From Lysobacteraceae bacterium (GTDB taxonomy: Bacteria > Pseudomonadota > Gammaproteobacteria > Xanthomonadales > Xanthomonadaceae): 11,336 nucleotides of DNA. Location of the stretch: positions 1-11,336 of the forward strand of contig JAQGOI010000114.1 of the NCBI GenBank assembly GCA_028293685.1, in the 5' to 3' direction. Made by a program: the position numbers and the translations under genes. The notes beneath the pieces were generated by a model. That model made no database searches. It worked only from the letters and a program-made list of their open reading frames with translations, and had not been told where the DNA came from. Positions 5,809-11,336 of the stretch are shown here, in pieces (position 1 is the first letter of the stretch; the number at the start of each line of letters is the position of its first letter).

Positions 5809-6228
5809 ATGCAACTGGTTCCCTATCTTAATTTCGACGGCAACTGCGCCGAAGCCTTCGATTTCTACTGCAAGGCGCTCGGCGGCAGGATCACCGCGCG
5901 GATGACCTTCGGCGAGTCCCCGATGTGCGATCAGATGCCACCCGATTCGCGCGACAGGATCATGCATGCGCAGCTCGAGGCTGATGGTGCGCTGCTGATG
6001 GGCGCCGACGCTCCACCGCCGCATGCGCCGCCATCGGCCGGCACGACGCTCAACATCATGGTCGACAAGCCGGCGGATGCGGAACGCATTTTTGCCGCGT
6101 TGGCGGAAGGCGGCGAAGTGAAGATAGCGATGGCGGAAACGTTCTGGGCGCAACGCTGGGGCATGCTGGTCGATCGCTTCGGCAATCCATGGATGGTGAA
6201 CTGCATGAAACCGCAGCCGGCCGCGTAG
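5809..6228 (+). CDS. VOC-family protein (PhnB/glyoxalase-like)
   Basis: The 139-residue single-domain protein of the vicinal oxygen chelate superfamily is of the PhnB-like type. It shows the typical opening LVPYLNFDGNCAEAFDFYCKALGG, a middle block MHAQLEADGALLMGAD, and the closing WGMLVDRFGNPWMVN. These proteins form beta-alpha-beta-beta-beta modules and often dimerise. Many PhnB-like members lack a known activity, so it should not be called glyoxalase I. The start at 5809 has AAGGA 8 bases upstream and matches family starts; the open frame to 5758 would cover the hairpin. VOC proteins of this kind commonly accompany DGPF proteins and COG4941 sigma factors, so co-regulation is likely. Confidence 0.9.
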   Translation: MQLVPYLNFDGNCAEAFDFYCKALGGRITARMTFGESPMCDQMPPDSRDRIMHAQLEADGALLMGADAPPPHAPPSAGTTLNIMVDKPADAERIFAALAEGGEVKIAMAETFWAQRWGMLVDRFGNPWMVNCMKPQPAA

Positions 6229-6290
6229 CCAGCGGCAACGCGTGCTCCACCCGCACTTGCGCCATCGCGGGAGTGATGCTGTGATCGGCC

Positions 6291-7556
6291 GTGATGACGG
6301 CCGACCACATCCACCGCGCCATCGAAGCCGTCTGGCGGATGGAGTCCGCACGTGTGGTCGGTGCGCTGGTGCGGATGATGCGCGATGTCGGACTGGCCGA
6401 GGAACTCGCCCAGGATGCGCTGGTCGCCGCACTGGAGCACTGGCCGCGCTCGGGTATTCCGGATAACCCGGCAGCCTGGCTGATGTCGACCGCGCGTCGC
6501 CGTGCGATCGATCGGCTGCGGCGCAGCAAGCGCTGGCAGCAGAAGCAGGCTGAGCTGGCATTCGAATTGCACAACGCCCGCGACGACGCAATCGCCGGCG
6601 ACGACGGCGATCAGCCCATCGATGACGATGTGCTGCGATTGATCTTCATCGCCTGTCATCCGGTGCTGTCGCCGCAGGCGCAGGTGGCGCTGACCCTGCG
6701 CCTGCTCGGGGGCTTGGCGACAGACGAGATCGCGCGGGCCAACCTGGTCCCGGAGCCGACGATTGCCCAGCGCATCGTGCGCGCCAAACGCACGCTGGCC
6801 AATGCGCGCGTGCCATTCGAGGTGCCGCGCGGCGCGGATCTTGCCGCCCGGCTGTCGTCGGTGCTGGCGGTCGTCTACCTGATCTTCAACGAAGGGTATT
6901 CGGCTACCACTGGCGACAACTGGATGCGTCCCCGCTTGTGCGAGGAGGCCTTGCGCCTGGGGCGCGTGCTGGTGGCACTGGCGCCCGACCAGGCCGAAGT
7001 GCACGGATTGGCCGCACTGATGGAACTGCAGGCGTCGCGGATGCATGCGCGCACGTCGCCGTCCGGGGAGCCCATTCTTCTTCTCGATCAGGACCTGGCG
7101 CGCTGGGATCAGCTGTTGATACGCCGCGGGGTCGCCGCGCTCGATCGGGCGGCCGCGCTCGGCGGCGCGCACGGGCCCTATGCGCTGCAGGCCGCCATCG
7201 CCGCCTTTCATGCGCGCGCGATCGATGCGGCCGCTACCGACTGGTCGGGCATTGCGGCTGTGTACGACGAGCTTGCTGCGCAGACGGGTTCACCGGTGGT
7301 GGCGCTCAACCGCGCCGTTGCGATTGCAATGGCGCAGGGACCGGCGGTTGGATTGGCGTTGGTCGATGGATTGGGATCCGAGCCGGCATTGCAGCGCTAT
7401 CACCTGCTTCCCAGCGTGCGTGGGGACCTGCTGCAGAAACTCGGACGGGTGGACGAAGCGGCGATCGAGTTCCAGCGTGCGGCGGCGCTTACCCGCAACG
7501 GCCGCGAGCGTGCGCTGTTGCTTGGCCGCGCCGCCGCCTGCGCTCCCGGCATGTAG
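6291..7556 (+). CDS. ECF sigma factor with C-terminal DUF6596/TPR-like extension (COG4941, ECF42-like)
   Basis: The 421-residue protein joins a compact ECF sigma factor to a long C-terminal extension. Sigma region 2 is seen at about 10-85 (GLAEELAQDALVAALEHWP, then NPAAWLMSTARRRAIDRLRR). Region 4 is at about 120-175, with a helix-turn-helix around GLATDEIARANLVPEPTIAQRIVRAK, written here in part. The extension begins near 185 and contains the diagnostic VYLIFNEGYSATTGD of DUF6596. Repeated Ala/Leu-rich helical pairs resembling TPRs run to the end. No anti-sigma gene is adjacent, which fits groups where the extension itself controls activity. Start is GTG at 6291 or ATG at 6294 (an in-frame TGA lies at 6282); the ribosome site is poor. 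It lies 62 bases after the VOC gene and is probably in the same operon. Confidence 0.92.
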   Translation: MMTADHIHRAIEAVWRMESARVVGALVRMMRDVGLAEELAQDALVAALEHWPRSGIPDNPAAWLMSTARRRAIDRLRRSKRWQQKQAELAFELHNARDDAIAGDDGDQPIDDDVLRLIFIACHPVLSPQAQVALTLRLLGGLATDEIARANLVPEPTIAQRIVRAKRTLANARVPFEVPRGADLAARLSSVLAVVYLIFNEGYSATTGDNWMRPRLCEEALRLGRVLVALAPDQAEVHGLAALMELQASRMHARTSPSGEPILLLDQDLARWDQLLIRRGVAALDRAAALGGAHGPYALQAAIAAFHARAIDAAATDWSGIAAVYDELAAQTGSPVVALNRAVAIAMAQGPAVGLALVDGLGSEPALQRYHLLPSVRGDLLQKLGRVDEAAIEFQRAAALTRNGRERALLLGRAAACAPGM

Positions 7557-7616
7557 GTTGGGCGATGGGCGGGTGGACGGGAACCTCCTGCACCGCGCTT
7601 TCATCGCCCAGCTGAG

Positions 7617-8867
7617 ATGCTGGTGCCTGGAAAGAGCGCACCGGCGATTGCGTGCCTCGGGAGACCGCCGATCGTCACCACCCCACAAACCGATGCAGGC
7701 AGCAATGCGGCAGCCGGGGCGTCGGGTGCAATGGATGCTGCTTCGATCAAGCAATGGTTGTGGGCCTTCGCCGAGCAGACGCCCGAGCACGCCATCCTGC
7801 TGCTCGATCTGCGCTTCACCGTGCTATGGGCCAATCCCGGTGCCGGCCGCATTTTCGGCATCCCCCCGATGCAGATGACGGGTCAGCCGATGCACCGGTT
7901 TTTCACCCCGGAGGACATCGGACTGGGGATCCCTGAACACGAGATCGCGGTCGCGATCAGCGAAGGTTCGTCGGAGGACGATCGCTGGATGGCCCGTGGC
8001 GACGGCTCGCCGTTCTGGGCATCCGGCCGCACGGTTGCCTTGTCCGACGCGCATGGCGCAGTGACCGGCTTGCTGAAGATCCTGCGCAACCAGACCGAGA
8101 TGAAGATGCGGATGAACACCTTCCGCAACCGGCTGATGGCGCTGGAGGAGATCGAGAACGCCCGTACGATCGCGCTGGCCACGCTGTCGCACGAACTGCG
8201 CAATCCGTTGTCTGCGCTCAACATGGCGGCGACGCTGATCGGTCGCATGGTCGATGACGCGCGGCTGCAGCATCCGGTTTCCATCCTCCAGCGCAACGTC
8301 GGCTACGTGACGCGCATGGTCGATGACCTCGAACAGGCCACGCGCATCCGCGTCGGCAAGCTGGCGCTGGCGGTCGAGCCGCTATGGCTGCACGAAGAAC
8401 TCGATGCCGCGATCCAGACCGCACTGGCGCGCGCAGGGAACCCTGCACGCGAGGTGCAACTGCTGCTGCCGCCGGGACAGCTGATCAGCTTCGAGGCCGA
8501 TCGGCTGCGCGTGCAGCAGGTGTTCGTCAACCTGATCGGCAATGCCATCAAGTTCACCGCGCAGGGTGGAAGCATCTGGATCAAGGGCACCACGGAAAGC
8601 CGGCATGTGGTGGTGCGCATCGAGGATGACGGCGAAGGGATTGCGCCGGACATGCTGGAAACCATCTTCAGCATGTTCACGCAGGTCCACCTGCCCGGCG
8701 AGCAGGCCGAGCAGGCCGGGTTGGGGATCGGACTGGCGCTGGTCAAGCGCATCGTCGAACTGCATGGCGGCAGCGTGCAGGCGAACAGCAACGGAATCGG
8801 CCTGGGCAGCCAGTTCACCGTGCGGTTGCCCTTGCGGCAGCCCCGCCATCCGGCGGCGGCCGCCTGA
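7617..8867 (+). CDS. Soluble PAS-domain sensor histidine kinase
   Basis: The 416-residue protein has a PAS domain with PAC end (about 50-165: AILLLDLRFTVLWANPGAGRIFG, ending TGLLKILRNQTE, given in part). A short coiled linker leads to the HisKA domain with the phospho-acceptor H192 in LSHELRNPLSAL. The HATPase domain follows with the N-box around N305/N309 (NLIGNAIKFT), G1 box DDGEGIAP (337 on) and G2 box GLGIGLALVK (about 368 on). No membrane helix is visible, so it should sense a cytoplasmic signal such as redox, oxygen or a small ligand. No response regulator is in the window. The start is uncertain: ATG 7617 or ATG 7731 (M39), since the first 38 residues look disordered and neither has a strong ribosome site. 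It lies 60 bases after the sigma factor gene, same strand. Confidence 0.9.
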   Translation: MLVPGKSAPAIACLGRPPIVTTPQTDAGSNAAAGASGAMDAASIKQWLWAFAEQTPEHAILLLDLRFTVLWANPGAGRIFGIPPMQMTGQPMHRFFTPEDIGLGIPEHEIAVAISEGSSEDDRWMARGDGSPFWASGRTVALSDAHGAVTGLLKILRNQTEMKMRMNTFRNRLMALEEIENARTIALATLSHELRNPLSALNMAATLIGRMVDDARLQHPVSILQRNVGYVTRMVDDLEQATRIRVGKLALAVEPLWLHEELDAAIQTALARAGNPAREVQLLLPPGQLISFEADRLRVQQVFVNLIGNAIKFTAQGGSIWIKGTTESRHVVVRIEDDGEGIAPDMLETIFSMFTQVHLPGEQAEQAGLGIGLALVKRIVELHGGSVQANSNGIGLGSQFTVRLPLRQPRHPAAAA

Positions 8868-8882
8868 GCCGGACAGCCGATG

Positions 8883-9140
8883 TCAGGGCGTGTCGGCTGC
8901 GTCCGCGGGTATCTGCAGGTACGGTTCGACCGTACCCCGGATCTTCATCGTCATCGGCTGCCCGCGACGATCGCGCGCCCTGCCGGCGGCCACTCGGATC
9001 CAGCCCTCGCTGATGCAGTATTCCTCGACGTTGGTGCGCTCCTGCCCGTTGAAGCGGATGCCCACGCCGCGCTCCAGCAGGTCGGCGTCATGAAACGGGC
9101 TGCGGGGATCGAGCGACAGGCGGTCGGGAAGGTCGGTCAT
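8883..9140 (-). CDS. DUF3297 family protein
   Basis: The 85-residue protein matches the small DUF3297 family: LPDRLSLDPRSPFHD, ERGVGIRFNG, TNVEEYCISEGWIRVAAG and a GTVEPYL ending. The function is unknown; the family is short, soluble and conserved across several proteobacterial groups. The ATG at 9140 fits the family start; the frame continues upstream to 9335 but that part is antisense to the ABC gene and not protein-like. The ribosome site is weak. It is divergent from the ABC exporter (110-base gap) and convergent with the histidine kinase (15-base gap). Confidence 0.87.
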   Translation of the reverse strand: MTDLPDRLSLDPRSPFHDADLLERGVGIRFNGQERTNVEEYCISEGWIRVAAGRARDRRGQPMTMKIRGTVEPYLQIPADAADTP

Positions 9141-9250
9141 GGATTGGGTGCACGTGGAAACGGCGCACAGGATAAGGCGTTCGTCGCGGCCTCGCTCCTG
9201 CGGGCTGTCAGCGGCATTGGAACGCGGGCATCTGCCACCATTTCCAATCG

Positions 9251-11143
9251 ATGAGCAGACCACCCACGCCGCCCGCTTCCCCTGTCGCCCCGGCGGATAC
9301 CACGCTTGCGCCGGTCCAGCGGCCGCCGGCCGCACGCAGCGAAGCCCAGGTCGTTCGCGATCTGCTGCCGTTCCTCAAGCCGTTCACCGGGCGAATCGCA
9401 CTGGCCCTGGCGCTGGTCATCGCCGGCAAGCTGACGAACCTGGCCGTGCCGATGCTGATGAAGAAGCTCGTCGACGGCCTGACCCTCGGCGCGTCGCACC
9501 TGGTGCTGGTCCTGCCGGTCGCGCTGCTCATCGCCTACGGCGCGTCGCGGTTGTCGGTGACGCTGTTCACCGAGTTGCGCCAGGTCGTGTTCGCCCGTGT
9601 GATGGCGCGGGTGTCGCGCAAGGTGACGTTGCAGGTGTTCCGCCATCTGCACGCGCTGTCGCTGCGCTTCCATCTGGCACGGCGCACCGGTGGCGTGGCG
9701 CGCGATGTCGAACGCGGTGGCAGCGCGATCTCCGACCTGCTCGACTGGACGCTGTACACGATTCTGCCGACGATCCTGGAAGTCGCGCTGGTGACCGCCG
9801 TGCTGGTGTGGGCGTACGACTGGGTGTTCGCCGCCATCACCCTGGTGACGCTCGCCGCGTACGTCGCGTTCACCTTTTCGATCACCGAATGGCGCACGCG
9901 CTATTACCGCGCATCGGTCGAGGCCGATACCCACGCCAACGAGCGCGCCGTCGATTCGCTGCTGAACTACGAGACGGTCAAATACTTCGGCAACGAGGAA
10001 CACGAGGCGCGGCGCTACGACGAGAACCTCATCCACCTCGAAGACGCGCAGGTGATGTCGCGCAAGACGCTCGCGGTGCTCAACCTGGGCCAGACCTCGA
10101 TCGTGGCGATCGGCGTGACCGCGATGATGTGGCGCGCGGCCGCGGGTGTCGTCGCCGGCACGATGACGATCGGCGATCTTGTGCTGGTCAATGCGTACCT
10201 GCTGCAGCTGTCGGCGCCCTTGAACCTGCTGGGCATGATGTACCGCGAGGTCAAGGCGGCGTTCACCAACCTGGAGCGTCTGTTCGGCCTGCTCGACGAG
10301 CGCCAGGACGTGCAGGACAGCGCCGGCGCGATCGTGCTGCACACCGAGCAGCCGCGCGTGAGTTTCGAGCACGTGCGTTTCGCCTACGACGTGCGGCGCG
10401 AAATCCTCCAGGACGTGAGCTTCACCATCCCGCCTGGCGGCAACGTCGCGGTGGTCGGGCACTCGGGCTCCGGCAAGTCGACGCTTGCGCGCCTGCTGTA
10501 CCGGTTCTATGACGTCGACAGCGGCCAGATCGTGGTCACCGCGCGCGATGGCGTTCCCCGCGACATCCGCCACTACACGCAGGCATCGGTGCGCGCGGCC
10601 ATCGCCATCGTTCCGCAGGACACGGTGCTGTTCAACGACACGATCTACTACAACATCCTCTACGGACGTCCCGCGGCGACGACCGCCGAAGTCGAGCAGG
10701 CGGCGCGCGCCGCGCACATCCACGACCTGATCGTGTCGCTCCCCGATGGCTACCAGTCGCAGGTTGGCGAACGCGGACTCAAGCTGTCAGGCGGCGAAAA
10801 GCAACGGGTCGCCATTGCGCGCGCGTTGTTGAAGAACCCCGCGATCCTGATTTTCGACGAAGCGACGTCGGCGCTCGATTCGCAATCGGAAAAAGCGATC
10901 CAGGCCGAGCTCAACCGCATTGCCGTCGGTCGCACCACGCTGACCATCGCGCATCGGCTGTCGACCGTAATGGACGCCGACGAAATCCTGGTGATGGACG
11001 CCGGCCGCATCGTCGAGCGCGGCAGCCACGCCCGCCTGCTGTCGCTGCAGGGCCATTACGCACAGATGTGGCGACTGCAACAGCAACAGCAACGGCTCGA
11101 GGTGGCGGCCACCTCGCCGTTGCCGGAAATTGCCGGCGACTGA
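9251..11143 (+). CDS. ATM1-type ABC exporter (heavy-metal/glutathione-conjugate family)
   Basis: The 630-residue half-transporter has one membrane domain (about 45-340) fused to one ATPase domain (about 375-610). It should dimerise in the inner membrane. The NYETVKYFGNEEHE stretch (239-252) is typical of the ATM1/HMT1 group, which exports glutathione-linked sulfur or metal compounds. ATPase motifs are complete: Walker A GHSGSGKST (403-411), Q-loop Q456, signature LSGGEKQ (512-518), Walker B ILIFDE (532-537) and switch H568 in AHRLST. The N-terminus is Pro-rich and probably disordered. The C-terminal end has a run of five glutamines from a CAACAG-type repeat. The ATG at 9251 lacks a clear ribosome site. 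In Proteobacteria such proteins are often linked to metal tolerance; the substrate here is unknown. Confidence 0.93.
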   Translation: MSRPPTPPASPVAPADTTLAPVQRPPAARSEAQVVRDLLPFLKPFTGRIALALALVIAGKLTNLAVPMLMKKLVDGLTLGASHLVLVLPVALLIAYGASRLSVTLFTELRQVVFARVMARVSRKVTLQVFRHLHALSLRFHLARRTGGVARDVERGGSAISDLLDWTLYTILPTILEVALVTAVLVWAYDWVFAAITLVTLAAYVAFTFSITEWRTRYYRASVEADTHANERAVDSLLNYETVKYFGNEEHEARRYDENLIHLEDAQVMSRKTLAVLNLGQTSIVAIGVTAMMWRAAAGVVAGTMTIGDLVLVNAYLLQLSAPLNLLGMMYREVKAAFTNLERLFGLLDERQDVQDSAGAIVLHTEQPRVSFEHVRFAYDVRREILQDVSFTIPPGGNVAVVGHSGSGKSTLARLLYRFYDVDSGQIVVTARDGVPRDIRHYTQASVRAAIAIVPQDTVLFNDTIYYNILYGRPAATTAEVEQAARAAHIHDLIVSLPDGYQSQVGERGLKLSGGEKQRVAIARALLKNPAILIFDEATSALDSQSEKAIQAELNRIAVGRTTLTIAHRLSTVMDADEILVMDAGRIVERGSHARLLSLQGHYAQMWRLQQQQQRLEVAATSPLPEIAGD

Positions 11144-11162
11144 CGCCAGCCGACAGCGTCAG
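11140..11162. repeat. Inverted repeat containing both convergent stop codons
   Basis: CTGACGC (11140-11146) pairs with GCGTCAG (11156-11162) around a 9-base spacer. The TGA of the ABC exporter lies in the left arm, and the minus-strand TGA of the cupin gene (11159-11161) lies in the right arm. It could form a 3'-end hairpin for both transcripts. Neither side has a T-run, so intrinsic termination is not shown. Confidence 0.4.
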
Positions 11163-11336
11163 CGCAGGCGTGGATCGTCCTTGCGATCGACGTAGTTGAT
11201 GACGAACGGGCCTGGGCCTTCGACCTGCACGATGGCACCGCCCTGCGTGCTGGCGGCGTGCTGCATGTGTGCGGGCAGCAGCGCATAGCCACCCGGGGCG
11301 AACGTGTGGGCATGTTCGGAGTCACCCGCACCCATC
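11159..11336 (-). CDS. Cupin-domain protein, C-terminal part (cut by window edge)
   Basis: The last 58 residues of a minus-strand gene are visible; the 5' part lies beyond the window. The readable part (EHAHTFAPGGYALLPAHMQH, then a Gln/Gly turn, IVQVEGPGPFVINYVD and DDPRLR) matches the second half of a single-domain cupin. It has the PGGYALLPAHMQH strand carrying a possible metal-binding histidine and the GPFVINYVD ending seen in many proteobacterial, often exported, cupins. An ATG near 11335 is unlikely to be the start because the cupin fold would be incomplete. Function is not predictable from this part. It converges on the ABC gene with a 15-base gap. Confidence 0.72.
   Translation of the reverse strand, partial: MGAGDSEHAHTFAPGGYALLPAHMQHAASTQGGAIVQVEGPGPFVINYVDRKDDPRLR

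Noticed and set aside
5931..7211. 426-codon minus-strand frame across the VOC and sigma genes
   Set aside because: It spans two well-supported genes and their gap in antisense, with Arg/His/Gln-rich composition and no recognisable domain.
9700..9735. Other TGTCGA copies (for example in the ABC, kinase-side and catalase genes) as ECF promoters
   Set aside because: They lie inside coding regions and lack CG(A/T)C at the 17-base spacing.
9137..10723. 528-codon open frame on the minus strand opposite the ABC exporter
   Set aside because: It is antisense to a gene with all ABC motifs. Its translation is rich in Arg, His, Gln and Asp, as expected from GC-rich codon shadow, and matches no domain.

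Overview
This is a GC-rich, densely coded bacterial chromosomal window with no intergenic gap over 300 bases. Gene content suggests a Gammaproteobacterium of the Xanthomonadaceae/Lysobacteraceae type (Lysobacter, Luteimonas or Xanthomonas relatives). The pointers are a DUF3297 protein, an ATM1-type ABC exporter, a TPR-fused ECF sigma factor with DGPF proteins, and RcnB and BON-domain envelope proteins. The taxonomic placement is inference from gene families. I see no rRNA, tRNA, CRISPR array, insertion sequence or phage gene.

Left part (1-2080): a minus-strand RcnB-family periplasmic protein ends at a strong intrinsic terminator (89-116). Next comes a minus-strand exported protein of unknown function. 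It is divergent from a plus-strand BON-domain lipoprotein, which is followed by a 16-bp hairpin.

Metal and peroxide part (2081-3844): a GufA-type ZIP metal transporter (+) converges on a manganese catalase (-) whose metal ligands are all present. Upstream of the catalase is a compact inverted repeat that could be an operator.

ECF sigma module (4032-7556): two DGPF (YCII-related) proteins are divergently arranged. The minus one is followed by a family-2 glycosyltransferase. The plus one is followed by a VOC/PhnB-like protein and then an ECF sigma factor with a long C-terminal extension (COG4941, ECF42-like). Upstream of the plus DGPF gene I see TGTCGA-N17-CGTC, which fits the promoter motif I recall for ECF42 sigma factors. 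This suggests the sigma factor drives the operon that contains its own gene.

Right part (7617-11336): a soluble PAS-domain histidine kinase with no response regulator in view converges on a small DUF3297 protein. An ATM1-type ABC exporter follows on the plus strand. It converges on the C-terminal end of a cupin protein cut by the window edge.

The shared theme is metal handling and stress: Ni/Co-type RcnB, a ZIP importer, Mn-catalase, a glutathione/heavy-metal type exporter and an alternative sigma factor. The families are mostly known. The least described parts are the regulatory wiring of the ECF module, the linked kinase and the exported orphan protein.
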